This document shows, piece by piece, positions 35,607 to 47,514 of a DNA stretch of 64,000 nucleotides. Origin of the DNA: Miscanthus floridulus. Its lineage: Eukaryota; Streptophyta; Magnoliopsida; Poales; Poaceae. The stretch is taken from positions 16,145,100 through 16,209,099 of the forward strand of contig NC_089581.1 of the NCBI RefSeq assembly GCF_019320115.1, given 5' to 3'. The notes beneath the pieces were generated by a model that was not told where the DNA came from, did not search any database, and worked only from the letters and a program-made list of their open reading frames with translations. Numbering within the stretch: position 1 is the first letter of the stretch; the number at the start of each line of letters is the position of its first letter. Both the position numbers and the translations under genes were made by a program.

Positions 35607-38600
35607 TGTAACACCCTCGGTGTTACATTGTATAGCTTTTCGCTAACACACTGCATAAGCATCATATTTGTGTATACATGTTGGTATTATAGGGTATAGA
35701 GCAATTTTCGAAAATTGAAGTGTTCATTTGAAATAGGAAACGAGATTACATTTCATGCCGCATGGTGTTACTTAGGGTTCTTAATGAATTTTTATTGAAC
35801 AGAAATGCTATAGGACGTGTATGTGTACTTTAATAAAGTTGGTAGTCTAAACTTCATAGGTGACGGTGAAATACTTGTGGTTGGAAATGGGGTTCGCTAG
35901 CTAGGGTGTCAAGTAGCTTGGGAAAGGAATGCGACGTGAAACCATTCAAAGTTTAAGTTATTTCGCGTAAGTTTGAAAATGGGTCGACAAAGCCATGTTC
36001 GGCAATTTTTGTAGAGCGATCAGGTTAAGAAGTGGTGAGATGTTTTGGCATGGTTAGCTAGCCCTAGGTACCCTTTTGAGTGTAGAACAACTGGTTTGGC
36101 GTTTGGAGCATCGAGTTTGAGTTTTTGAGCCGCTTTAATAAGCGTGCAGGTCACATATCTGTGAATGGTGCCAGCGCTGGCCGCGGTCACCCTGATCGGC
36201 TCTCGGTATTGTCGTGCCAGCGCTCGTCGTCACTGCATCTGTTGCCCTACGAACGCGCCACGCGTGGGCCGCTGCACCAGTCGTCCTCGCCACTAGCACC
36301 GCCCTACTGACCATGCCGCGTTGCTGCCTTGGCACGCCACGCAAGCTCTCGCTCGCACCCGGCCACATGGTCCCGCATAGCCACGCTACGCTGCACCGCC
36401 ATCGCGCCCACATGCAAGGCCGTCCTGCTGGCTAGGGTCCCTGCTGCTGCGCCCTGGCATGCGCTCGCGCACGCACACGCACTGCACTGGTGGGTCCTGC
36501 TACTCTGCCCGCCGTCGTGTCCGCTTGCGCCGTTCTGGTGTCGCCGTTCGCCAAGCGCGCTCACGAGCATCACCTGCGCGTCACTATTGTCGTTGACGCA
36601 GTGCAACTGCATGCACGTGGGACGGCCGCCTACTTCGCCAGCACACCCGTGTCTGCTGCCACTTTTCATCGCTACCTTCCCGGACCTACCACCCTCTGCA
36701 GCGATCAGTGCCGAGTCACCATCGGCACGCGTGCGGTGCAGTGTGGCGATGTCTTGTGCATGCCTCGCTGCTCCCCATCGCCCGTGCGTGCTTGTACCTT
36801 GCATTAAAAACAGCCACAACAGTGTCGAGCCAGGCCGTGCCTAACTCCCCTGTCTCCGCTGTCGCCATGACCGGCGGGGCCGTTTCTTTCGATTCACCGT
36901 GATGGCAGCACTATAACCTAATTAGTCATGTCCTCAGCTTTGCTTGTTAGCCAGCCATCCAACCGACCCCACCTCGTTGCTCGTGTCCCCACACTATGCC
37001 TCAATTTTGAAGTGCCGCTCCGTCGGGCCCTTAAGACTGGGGTGCCCAGCACCGTCGGCAAGCCGCGTAACCAAAGCATATAATTCAATTCCTTACGCTG
37101 ATAGCCTCGTCTCCACTGACTAAGCACCCCACGCACCTTAGCCAAAGCGCTACAGCAGCCCAGCTTTCCCTGACGCGGCTGTGCCATCGCCGTGTGCCGC
37201 CGCACCACCCCGCGCGCACGTGGCTAGCTCGGCTCAGGCCATCTCCGAATGAATCACCTTGCTAACATTCATCGGAACAGCACCGCCGTGACTGCAGGAC
37301 CTCCTCCACCGTGGTCAGACCATGCTGCTTCATCTCGGCTCGCGCTTCCTTCACCCGGCACTTCACATTTGCTCCTAGGTAAGGGTCAGCTCGGTTGTTG
37401 GGGAGAGGAAAGTCTGTTGTGGCCGACGTATGCCGCTGGTGCCAGCACCGCCGCGCCAGAGCGCACGTGTGGGTGTCGGGGATGTAGCTGTTGTGAAGGT
37501 AGGATATTCCAAGGGTGTAACCGTAAAACCGTAGACTAGCGGAACAGTGCCTTAGCGCTCGCGGGGAATACAGAGTAGTCCGAGGGGGTTTCTGCTTACC
37601 CGACGCGCGCGGGTCCTTCCCTCCGCGGGCCATCGTCTGGCTAGGCCGCGCTGCGCTTACACGTGCGTCGCGCCGTTGTGGGCCAAGCCGAGGCACGTGG
37701 GCCGCGCGATTGAATTTCGTTTTCCAATTTCCAGTAAAATAGGAAGTGTTTATTCAATAAAGTTTTTAGCTGGACTTGGATAAATTGTAGTAAATTGTGT
37801 AGTTGTCCAAAAATAGTGAAACCAATTTTGTTAGATTCACAAAATTACCATCTACTTGTTAGTACAATTAGATTACAGTTAGCTATGATGATGGTAGGGT
37901 CATAAATTCAAACTAAGGAGCTTAGTATTATGTATATTAATATTTGTAGGAATATTTGTGGAAAATTGGTGATAGCTATAGATATAAAAATTTTACAGTA
38001 GGCTCACTAGGTTGGTAGGTACTTGCTATAAATTTTGTAGCCCTAGAGTAGGTTAATAAGTAGAGTAGCTATTATCCTTGCTTTATCGTATGTAGTGTAA
38101 ATCAGCATTTGGAGTAAGGATATCTGTAGTTGTTATAATAATGAATACCGTACTTCATGCTTGTTAATAGTAGCAATAGATAACTTAGTGTTGTGGTCGC
38201 TAGCACTAGCTTAGTAGTTGGACAGATGTACTTTCATTTTAAGAGTTGCTGTTGCTATATTACTAAGCATTGCATCATCATTTCATGCATGTAGATCGCG
38301 AGCTGGTAGAATTCATGCCCGTCGACGAACAGGAGTATGATGAGGTGATTGAGGAGTATGAGGAGGAGATCCTTGTGCAAAAGAGAGCCCCGGAGCCTGT
38401 TGATGCTGACCTTACTGACCCGTCGCCTGCCCAAGGCAAGCCCCGGTGCATAACCCCTATTTTTAATGATCACTGAATATATATGATGTGCATTTACGTT
38501 ACATGAATTTTATGGAAACTACATGCATAAATATATCTACCTATGAGTCCTACTAGTATAGGTCTAGTTGCTGCTATGCTCAGGATGTCGGTAGCGTGAG

Positions 38601-39759
38601 TGACCTGCCGTTACTAACAAGTAGGTGATAAATATGATCACTCATGATAAAATGTGTAAAGATAAATGGTGATTGGGTAGGGATGTGGTTTGGGTATTGG
38701 TGGGTGTAAAGGGTTGTGTCCTGCGGTCAACAGGGCATAGCTCGGTTACACTTTTTCCCTGCCTGTGTTGATTAAGGACCGGTCATTGCATAAGTCTCTA
38801 GGCAAGTCACAGATCTTTTGTCCCGAGCGTATACTTGTGTATGGGCGCAGGGAAGACTCGTTGCTCTCTTGTTGTGGATCCGGCTCTTTCCGGACCGATT
38901 GATTGGAGGCGGGGTGGTGGAGGTCCTTACACCGCACTGAGTCCGGGACTCAGGAGTGGGGGCTTAGAGTCCAAGTTTGGATGGGGACCTAGATACCCAG
39001 GACAGGAGGGTTATAGGTTAGTCCTGCTTGTGCCTGGGGTACAAGCAGGGCATGTGTTTTCGGGGCACCTAGCTGGGCACATTGATTCGTGAATCACCAG
39101 GAAATCCGGTACAGCTTGTCTGCGGTCTAGCACCGTAGTAAGAACTGAAAGATGGAAGATGATGAGATGGAACTGATTGCTCAACTCTTGCTTCAAAGTA
39201 GAATAGGTGCTTATATAGACTGGATAGATAATAACTTAATGCGGCCAATAATAATAACTTAAACAAGGACTCACTATTAGTATTGCTTTCTGCTAAAATA
39301 AACCAGCAAACCATAAAGCTTCTCATATTCCTTGGAGTCAAGAAATTATTTCCACTAGTTGAATAAGTCTTACGAGTATATTTTGTACTCAGGGTTTATT
39401 TTCCCCTATTGCAGGTGATGCATGAGAAGTACCTTTGTGTGGAGGATTCTTCTTGTGGGCTCAGACGCATCCTCGTTCTTATCGCTAGATGTTTATTTTA
39501 AATTACGCTATTTGTCATTCCGCACTCTGACATTTGGTACTGTAATAATGTACTTTTTAAGAAACTCTGATGTATGAAATGGACAAGTATTGTAACTCAT
39601 TCTCATTATTGGATCCTTGGGGAAAATGTGGATCTTTTGGGTTCTCCCTTGGGGTGTGCCTGACGGATACCGCCCACTGTAGCTTGCTTTCGGGGTGCTT
39701 AGTCTCTGGTAGAAGACGAGCGCCTTCGTAAGTGTGCTATTTCGGGCGGTTCTGCCACA
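35607..39759 (+). repeat. 3' LTR of Tekay-like chromovirus, about 4.15 kb
   Basis: It begins TGTAACACC and ends GGTTCTGCCACA. This is the more complete of the two LTRs. The similarity with 31106-35010 is obvious, with scattered substitutions and indels, suggesting an insertion that is not very recent. The five bases on the two sides (TTTTG left, GTTCG right) match at only three positions, so the target duplication is not convincing. Confidence 0.87.
38295..38476 (+). CDS. small acidic ORF in right Tekay LTR (open), unknown function
   Basis: It is preceded by the acceptor-like TTTCATGCATGTAG and open to a TGA at 38474-38476. If read from the ATG at 38270 it is 68 codons. It has RELVEFMPVDEQEYDEVI, an acidic cluster, then DPSPAQGKPRCITPIFNDH. 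Its counterpart in the left LTR keeps the frame except for one stop. I know of no function; it could be a leader exon or a captured host exon carried in the LTR. Confidence 0.4.
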
Positions 39760-40228
39760 GTTCGTGCTCCATCTTGCCCCACCCCTTAGGTTTGTGCTTC
39801 GTCTTGTCTAACCCTTTGGGTTCATGGCCCTACCTGATGGGACGTGGCCTGCCCGACGAAACATCACATGGCTAATAGAACGTGGCCTAGGTAGGCCTCA
39901 CCACTACCACAACCCTGGCATAGGAATCGAGGTGCAATCACACGCAAACAACCCTCTGCCTTCCTAGGTAGGGTTTAGAGGGGCCCACCCATGGAATCTC
40001 CATCGAGGAGAGACCAACTGATCACCCGAGTTGATCGGACGGCTCAGGTGGCTGCCGAGAGATAGGTAAGGAGCAGTGGGATACCCTATGTGGGTTATGC
40101 CGACTCTGTCATGAATGACAGACCCAGATTCCACTCGGACATATCTGATAGGGGCACCTTGAACCCGCCACTTGAGCCATCGAGGTAACTTTACCAACCC
40201 CCATTTTACTTTTGCAGTGCATGAGTAT

Positions 40229-40300
40229 TCATTCATCCATTCTCATGCATGCATTCATACATTCATTCATACATTCATCCATACATCCAAGCATTGCATA
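40229..40300. repeat. CATT/CATA-rich microsatellite
   Basis: Imperfect repeats of ATTCATTCAT and ATACATTC units. Simple sequence repeat of no evident function. Confidence 0.85.
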
Positions 40301-40686
40301 TGTAATTGTTGCATCACAACGCTTCATGTCACGTCATGCTTCGGTAGTCGTCTCATTCGATATGAGCGGCGACTGACCAGGGTTCGAAGGCTGGCCCGCG
40401 AAGGGCTTGAGGCTGCCTCGCGTCAAATAGAGCCAAGGGAGAAAACACAAATGATCCCTAGCGGCCTTCACCCAGCCCACTTAGAAGTGGATAGGGTCAT
40501 CTCAACCTTCTTGTTTAGTCCTAACCTTGAGCCGATCCCACAGAATCTCCATCGACGGGAGGCCAGCGAGCCACCCGAGTCGCTCTCCGAAGCGACACGG
40601 ACATCTGTCGGGAGGTAGGTTAAGGAGCAGTGCAATGCCACATGAGGGATATGCCAACCCCATCATGAACAATGGACCCAGATTCC

Positions 40687-40890
40687 ACTCGAATATGCCC
40701 ATTAGCGAGCTCACCGAGCACGTCACTCGAGCCATCGAGGCAAGTGACGTCAGCTCAGCCCCTCCGGTTGCAGAAACCATGGACGGGGTAACGATCACAA
40801 AGATAAGCTGACCCTCGACCAGACCCCACTATGCATGGGGGCTCGAGGAAAGTTGGACTCGCAAGGAGACCGAATGCGCGGTCGCAGAAC
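40687..40890. repeat. direct repeat left of G1 antisense ORF
   Basis: About 200 bp, including GCTCACCGAGCAC, CCCTCGACCAGACCCC and GGGGGCTCGAGGAAAGTT, recurs in the same orientation at 45607-45810. The two copies bracket the antisense ORF. Confidence 0.85.
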
Positions 40891-41429
40891 GCTGGCTCAG
40901 ATCCTAGGGAGGGGGTACGTGCGAAAACAAAGACTAGTTTCGCTATCCTCTCCTCGATCTTTAGTGACACCCGACCCCTGCAACAGCAAGGGGACGAGTC
41001 TCACTCGGGGGCTGATAAGGGTATATATACACCCTTTCTAAAATAGTCATCGTGCCCGACCCCTTCCTCATGTTAAAAAACCTAGTGGCAAGGTTTGCGG
41101 AAACAAACGACTGAGTAAGGCTGGTCGGACTGCGAGAAACCTACGCCCCAGCGGCTACGGCACTCTTGCTTACCAGCGTGATCAGAGTTTTCCTTCTACA
41201 CCTTGAACTCTACGGTCTTAACAAACGGAAGGGTCGGAACACATTAACCCCCTTTCACACATAAAAAGGGAGAAAAAACAAATTTGTTCACACCGAAACA
41301 AAAGAATAGATTTGATCAAACGAAATGACAAGTTTGTTTAAACGATACAGAAGGGTTGAAACTTGTCTGCTTGTTACAAGAATGACCGCCTAACCTATCT
41401 AACTAACTAGCCCCTCCAAGGGAGAACTA

Positions 41430-44400
41430 TGTCTTATATCTTGTCCGCCAGGTCCTGTGAAAGGGGAGCCACCGCCGTCTCCATCTCCTCCAGCTCGTGG
41501 ACTTCATAGCCTAGTGCATAGTCGTGGCTCATTGCAATCGGTGCGAAGGGCACTCCTCTCATTGCAACCCTCCAGATCAATGCTATCCCCATAATGAGAA
41601 AGAGCAATTGTGAAGGACTAATTGACCCTGGTGCGAAGGGCACTCCTCTCGAGCTGGCGTACCCGAGCCGTGATCTCAATGGCATGAGCCACGAGCGAGC
41701 TGGTCCCCTATGACCGCACCACCTGAAGGTCATCACAGACCACTCCGAGGGCGGCGGTTAGGATACCGATCTCATCACTCTCCGCCTGAATATTCCTCCT
41801 CACCTTGGCGAGGTCCACATCTAGCCCAACAGAAATGCTCTTGACCTCTAGCTTCTAGGTCGTCGCGCTTTCGAGCTTGGCCTAGAGTGAGTCGACCTTC
41901 TGCTGCGCGTCGTCGTGCTCTTGGCAGGCCTGGTAATGCTCTCAGAAAGCCTGGTCATGCTCCTCGTGAGCCATGCCACATTTTGAGCGGAGCCTCTTCA
42001 TGGGTTGGAGCAGTTCATCCCGCTCCTTATGCAGCCAAGCGACTGCCGCGGCCTCTAGGATCGCCCTCTTCTCTAGGGTCACGAGCTTCTCCTCAGCCCC
42101 CAGCTTTAGTTCCCTTTCCTTCTCAACCTCGGCCAGAAGGTCAAGGATCCACTGGCAGGTCTCGATGTCCTTCTGGACCAACTCATCCCGCTCCTTCCTG
42201 ACCCTGGCGGCTTCCTCATCGCCCTTCGCAACCTCGCTGACAGGGCCTCGAAGATTGGCCACCTCCTTGATGAGGGGAGTTAGCTCGGCCACCCTCTACT
42301 GGGTGGTGACAAGCTGAGCTGTTACCTCCCCACGTAGCCGCGCCTCCTCGATGAGGCGGTCCTAGGCCTCCTTCTGCTAATGAAGGAACTAAGATTTCCC
42401 TAGGCTATGAGCTATGAGGGACTGCAGCAAGACGATGGTCAGGATACAGAAAGCATATAAACAAGGATAAGGGCAAAAGGCAGGACCAAACAATACCCAG
42501 CTAGAGGGAATGACGACGTCACGCAATGCGCCCGTGGTGTGGTTTAGGGCCTTGAGCACGGACGCGATCCCTATGTCGAGGATATCTCGCTCCATGCTCT
42601 CGGCTGTCGCGTCAAGGATGAAAAGAGTCAACACTAGATCCTCCGGAGTTGTCCACTAGAGCAGGGGCGTGCCCCATGCAGGTGAGCCGCTACCCACTGA
42701 CATTATAGCTAGGGACGACTCTCCATCAGCTCCAAGCATCACTGATCCCTCTCACCGTGACATCCCCGCTAGGACGCCCCCTCTAGCGATGGAAGGGGTT
42801 AGCGGTGCGGACGCTGACCCCTCTTCCAGCACCACGACTCCCAGGGACCCCTCGGCCGTGTCCTCCTCTCTCTAGCCCATGCTAGGTGCCGTCACTTGGG
42901 CCACCGATGGCATGGGTCGCTCCGGTGCCTCAGGCACCGCTGCAGTTACACCCTGTTGTGACCCATCCGTCATGGCTACCACCACCTCCACCTATGTTGG
43001 TGGGGTCACGCCTGGCTGCGTCATGCCTGCCACGGTCGGTGCCATGAGCGTGGTCGGTAGCCCCATCTGCCCCATCGTCGGCAATGGTATCGCGGCCATT
43101 GTTGGCTACTCCATGACCTCCGATGGCGCCCCTTGAGCCCCCACGTCCGTCCGTCTCATCGAGGGCACGGGCACCACTGTAGGCAGCACCTGATCGGTCA
43201 GTGATGTAGTCACACTGGCGCCGCTCCTGCCCGAAATGGGTGCGACACCAGTCGATGGCTGCCGCCTCAATTGGAGGGCAAAGCTCTTCTTCAGCGCCAG
43301 CGCCAAAGGATTATGCTGCCTGCCAACATTGCACGGGACAAAAAGCATAAGTCACGATGAAATCCGATCAAAATAGGAAAAAACAGAGGAACTAATAACT
43401 CACCTCAGCTCCATCGGGCGGCAGATGTGTTTGGGGGGCGAACCCCCAACCTTTGCTCCGCATCATCAGAGCGAGGCCATTTCGAGCCCGCCCCCTGCTC
43501 CTGGACAGAGGGGCTCGCTCCTATTGGCTCTTGGGGCACGACGGTGGAGCCGCCCGCCTCCGCTGGTACCTTGGGTGTGATGGTAGAGCCACCCGCCCCT
43601 GTTGGCTCCTGTGGGAGGCCGATGGTACATCTCATTTCTGCTGGCTCCCCTGACATACCCCCCCCTCCATGGAACGAGAAGGGTCTCGACGTCTACGAGG
43701 ATGGACCGATACCTATCAGCACATCCTCGTTCTCCAGGTTATCCCACTAAATGTCATCAGCTATCGCGTTGTCGTCACCATCATCACCACTATCAGTGTC
43801 CCCCCTCGTTCCCGCTCCTATAGCTTCCACTTCTTCTTCCTCTTCTTGTCCTCCTTTGTCCTCCTCAGCCGCTCACCCTATGCACAATTCGTTGTCCTCA
43901 TGGTCGAATCCCTCGGCAACGGTGCCGGGTGATCCATGAGGATGAGGTCCCTCGGCTAGTCCTACCCCTCTCAAAGTTAGTATCAAGGGGTCAGGAAATT
44001 GATTGAAAAGAAGGCAAGAGAAACAAAAACTTAAGAAGACGATGTGGCCTAGCTCCAGCCACATCAGAGGATGCCCTGGCACTAGGTAAATGAAATCGAG
44101 GGGGGCACCCACATCATCCCACGAAGGCTCCATCGCCTCCTTAATGCGTTACGTGATCTTAGAGTTAGGGAGCGTCCCCTTGGCGAGCGCCGTTCCATCG
44201 AACGATGGCTCGGGTGCCATCGCATATAGCGGGAGCGCGTGCATCATCAACGACGCCACCCTCCTTGCATGGTAGGCCCCAATAATGCCCAACCCCATGA
44301 GGCCATTCTCCTTTAGGATGTGGATGGCGGCGATATGGTCTCGGATCTTCTTCTTGTTCTTCTCCAGGATGCCCCACTTCCTCCACGGCTCCTAGGCCTC

Positions 44401-44951
44401 TTTGATCAAGCGCCCGGTGAACTTCGGTAGAGGAGCGATGGCGGCGTTCTTGAGGTAGAACCACTATGAGTGCCACCCCTTATTGGACGTTGATAGCCAC
44501 ATCGACGGGTACTCGCCGACCCAATTGTTCTGGAGTTGGATGCCAGCGCACCCCATCGGCATATGCAGCTCTAGCCTGCCACTCTTCTCCCTATTCTTCT
44601 AGAGGGTGACGACGAAGAAGTACCTCCACAAGTCAAAGTGGAGACTGATACCTAGGAATCCCTCACATAGGGCGATGAACACCAACATGTGCTGGATCCC
44701 GTTGGGATTGAGATGCTGTAGCTCGATCTTGTAGTAGTGCAGCAGCCCCAAAGAAATATGTGGCCGGGGGTCGCAAACCCACGCTCCTAGAAGTGGTTGA
44801 ACGACACCACTTAGCCATCGGGTGGTGACAACAAGTCCTCCTCATTGGGCAGTAGCCACTCCTCGGTCGAGGTCTGCGCGTGGAAAAGATCGCTACGGAC
44901 GAGGCCCTCCATGCACTGGAAGGTGATGTCAGAACGGCACCACGGATCCAT
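41430..44951 (-). pseudogene. G1 antisense ORF (putative gypsy-type transposon domain), broken
   Basis: Read on the minus strand, it starts with an ATG at 44951 followed by DPWCRSDITFQCMEGLV. After several frame changes come QHLNPNGIQHMLVFIAL, CEGFLGISLHFDLWRYFF, NKGWHS and a Pro/Thr-rich middle. Near the end there is a coiled coil (complement 41942-42292, with EEAARVRKERDELVQKD). Grass Tat elements are known to carry such an antisense ORF downstream of pol; it matches what Pfam calls a putative gypsy-type transposon domain. Its role is unknown. Stops and frameshifts make this copy non-functional. Confidence 0.8.
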
Positions 44952-46023
44952 TAGAGGTGGGGGTGGATGGATGTGGGCTCAGCGGCGATGGAGATGTGGG
45001 GGTAGGAAACCTAAGTGATTGGTGGCGGCGATCGTGGCTGCAGAGGCAAGGATGCAAGGTATGGAACCCCGGGGGCTAACCCTTTGGTTTTATAGGGGCG
45101 ATGGGTGCGACAAAACCAACCGCCTGCCTAGATCTCCGCGCCTACCATGATTTGCCACCATGTCTCACCGCGTGGCGTGCACACGCAACATGTGTCTGTT
45201 CCCTCAGAAAACTCACTGTATGTTTCGCCTTCCTGAACGGACCACGACCCGTCATAGGTAAAAGGGATACAGAGCTAAAAACGCTACTACGGCCCGTCTA
45301 GGCCTAGAAGTTTGAAGGTTGGCCCATCAATGGGTTCAACAACCGCTCCGGGCACCCAAAGAGCGAGGGATAGAATGGGATGGGCCCGCTAGCGGTCAGC
45401 ACTCGGGTGCACGAGCGCCGCGGGCATCCTGGCCTATGTTCGAGTCTTAGTCGGATACGATCCATGGTTTTTCCATGAAGAAAGGCAGATAGCCCTTGGG
45501 ACCGGTCGAGCGAACCCAAGAACTATATGGATTGACCGTTGAGGATATGGAGTCAGTCACCAGCTGACCCAAGCTGGATCCCCGCAAACAGGATGCCAGG
45601 GCCCCACTCGAATTAACCCATTAACAGCTCACCGAGCACCATGGCTCGTCCATAGAGGAAAATCATGGCACGGCTCAACCCCTCCGATTGCGGAAACCGT
45701 GGATGGGGTGACGATCCCAAAGACGAGCCGACCCTCGACCAGACCCCCGCTATGCGTGGGGGCTCGAGGAAAGTTAGACTCGCACGAAGACCGAACGCAC
45801 GGTCATAGAACAACAGACCCCTGTAGGGGTTGAAATCAGGAAAGACCTTTTCCGACCCACCAAATCTCACGGCTATACCCTCGAGGGGTCCAATCTCAAC
45901 AAAAGGGAATCACCGTCCCTAGGTCACGCCGTGGGTGACAAAAGAAGGCCAAGGCCCACAGAGTCCTCCCATTCGGAAAAGCCTCTGAAGGAGTATTCTA
46001 CTCCTCCATAGGCTCGACGCTAC
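44952..46023 (+). mobile_element. G1 3' region between antisense ORF and LTR
   Basis: No plus-strand coding region. It would hold the promoter of the antisense ORF. It contains the second direct repeat (45607-45810) and ends in a degenerate purine tract (GGCTCGACGCTAC, about 46011-46023) that stands where the G1 polypurine tract is expected. Confidence 0.7.
45607..45810. repeat. direct repeat right of G1 antisense ORF
   Basis: Same orientation partner of 40687-40890. Differences are mostly single substitutions and small indels. Confidence 0.85.
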
Positions 46024-46129
46024 TATTGGGGACCAATACTAGGGTACCCAAAGAGGAGGAGCTAATGACCATCAACATTCATTCATCCGAGCAGTCAAGA
46101 GTGTGACTACAGCTCTAACTGAACCCTAG

Positions 46130-46480
46130 GCGCACAAGCTTCGCCTTGCCTGACTTTTGAGGGAGGGCTCTGCCTCGCCTGACCCCTGGGGAAGGGCTCC
46201 GCCTTGCCCGACACCGAGGCTATGGGCTCTGGCTCGCCCGACACCAAGGCCGTGGACTCCGCCTCGCCTGACCCCTGGGGGAGGGCTTCGCCTCACCCGA
46301 CATCGAGGCCATGGGGCAGGCTCCGCCTCGCCCAACCCTGAGGTCACAGGCTCCGCCTCGCCCGACCCCGAGGCCGTAGGCTCCGCCTCGCCCGGCCCAA
46401 AGGTCACGGGCTCCACCTCGCCCGACCTCTAGGAACAGGCTCTGCCTCGCCTGACCTCGAGGCCATGATCTCCGCCTCGC
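46130..46480. repeat. tandem array of CTCCGCCTCGCCCGACC units in G1 LTR
   Basis: Imperfect units of roughly 30-50 bp with the core GGCTCCGCCTCGCCCGACC followed by a GAGGC or GGGG spacer. Open frames on both strands here are products of the repeat. Confidence 0.88.
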
Positions 46481-46954
46481 CTAACCCCTTGGGTGTGGTC
46501 GTGCGGGCTTCATCTCCCTCGATGGGGTCCCATACCGCCGCCAACCATTCTAGGTCCAAGCGTATGGGCCTAGGTCAGAACTCTGACATCAAGGAAGAGA
46601 CTGGCACATCCTAATGTAACCCGTGGCCATGACGAGCCATGCCTAGGGATTCACATCAGGAACAGCGTCGGGCATATCTGTGCTATTCCGCCTAACCCCC
46701 GTACAAACACTGATAGACATGTCGGTTCACCACGACGTCCGCTAGGACGGAGTGGAGCGCCGTGACCGGCAGACGACGCCTGCGCATGGTGCCAATGATG
46801 GACAAGACCGCGACGTGGCATCGTCCCTGTTGACATCTATAGTGTTAGTGGGACCCATATGAAGGAGAAGAAGGACCCGGTGACCCTGAGGGCCTTTGGC
46901 TCTCTCTCTCATTCTTCTCATTCCCTCTGCTATAACCCGTGCTTTCCCTTAGCC

Positions 46955-46962
46955 TATAAAAG
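46955..46962 (+). promoter_or_regulatory. TATA box of G1 LTR
   Basis: TATAAAAG in the last third of the LTR, the usual U3/R position. Confidence 0.65.
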
Positions 46963-47321
46963 AGAAAGCAGGGCGCCTCACAAAGGGCATCGCATCGATC
47001 TAGGCTAGACCTGATCGAACCATCACGAACCCATCGAACCTTGAACTGATCAGAGCACAACACAAGCGCACGGCTGAGCAGCAACCAGGCTCTCGGCACC
47101 CGTTCATTTTTCCACCAGAGACTTAGGACCCGTCCCTCTCTCGTCCGTTTGTAACCCCCACTGCAAATTTTCCATGCTAGTAACACGAGCAGCAGCGACA
47201 AACTGGACGTAGGGACGTTCTGCCCGAACTAGTGTAAACCTCGTGTCCTCTAAGCACACAATCCGAGCTAGACGCGTAATATTAGAAATTTGCTCGTTGG
47301 TGGTAACCCTAAATACCGACA

Positions 47322-47358
47322 TGACTTCACAGAAGTCCCAAAGGGACTTGGGGGCTCC
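47322..47358 (+). mobile_element. remnant of Tat element E interior with polypurine tract
   Basis: About 37 bp ending GGGACTTGGGGGCTCC directly before the next LTR. It reads as the host sequence into which G1 inserted: the last bases of another Tat-type element. Confidence 0.65.
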
Positions 47359-47514
47359 TGTCGGGTTCATAAACCCGAGGTCTCCAATGGACCCGCTTTC
47401 CTACAAAACCCGTCCCAACAGGCGGCGCAACGACAGCGCACGCCTAGACCGGCCTAGATACACAATATCAGGCCAAGACCACGATCCGGTCCCCGACCGA
47501 CACCTCCGACCTCT

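Larger units (their letters stand above)
39760..41429 (+). mobile_element. G1 non-coding 3' region with direct repeats
   Basis: It resumes the G1 3' region after the Tekay-like insertion. It contains short repeats of a CCCCTTAGGTTTGTGCTTCG type, an imperfect large repeat (about 39985-40190 against 40543-40750), a CATT-rich microsatellite-like stretch (40229-40300), and a segment at 40687-40890 that recurs at 45607-45810. I see no coding sequence on the plus strand. Confidence 0.75.
9824..47321 (+). mobile_element. G1: Tat-lineage Ty3/gypsy element, split by three later insertions
   Basis: Pieces in order: gag 9824-10690, protease-like 10724-11404, RT 11405-11832 and 26713-27130, RNase H about 27600-28140, integrase 28449-29231 and 30108-30472, 3' region 30473-31105 and 39760-46023 with an antisense ORF, and 3' LTR 46024-47321. 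The interruptions are SIRE pair A/B (11833-26712), a solo LTR (29232-30102) and a Tekay-like element (31106-39759). The coding pieces join in correct order across each interruption. The 5' LTR and primer site are lost at or before the gap. Numerous stops make it non-functional. Confidence 0.85.
46024..47321 (+). repeat. 3' LTR of G1
   Basis: The segment follows the degenerate polypurine tract and begins TATTGGGGACCAATACT, with an apparent TG to TA change, ending AAATACCGACA. A TATAAAAG box lies at 46955-46962. Tandem repeats fill 46130-46480. The five bases TGACT at 47322-47326 are the predicted right target duplication; the left copy is beyond the gap. Confidence 0.75.

Noticed and set aside
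36304..36844. Two 171-codon frames on opposite strands
   Set aside because: Same GC-rich LTR segment as above in the right LTR; no family resemblance and not conserved in frame with the left LTR.
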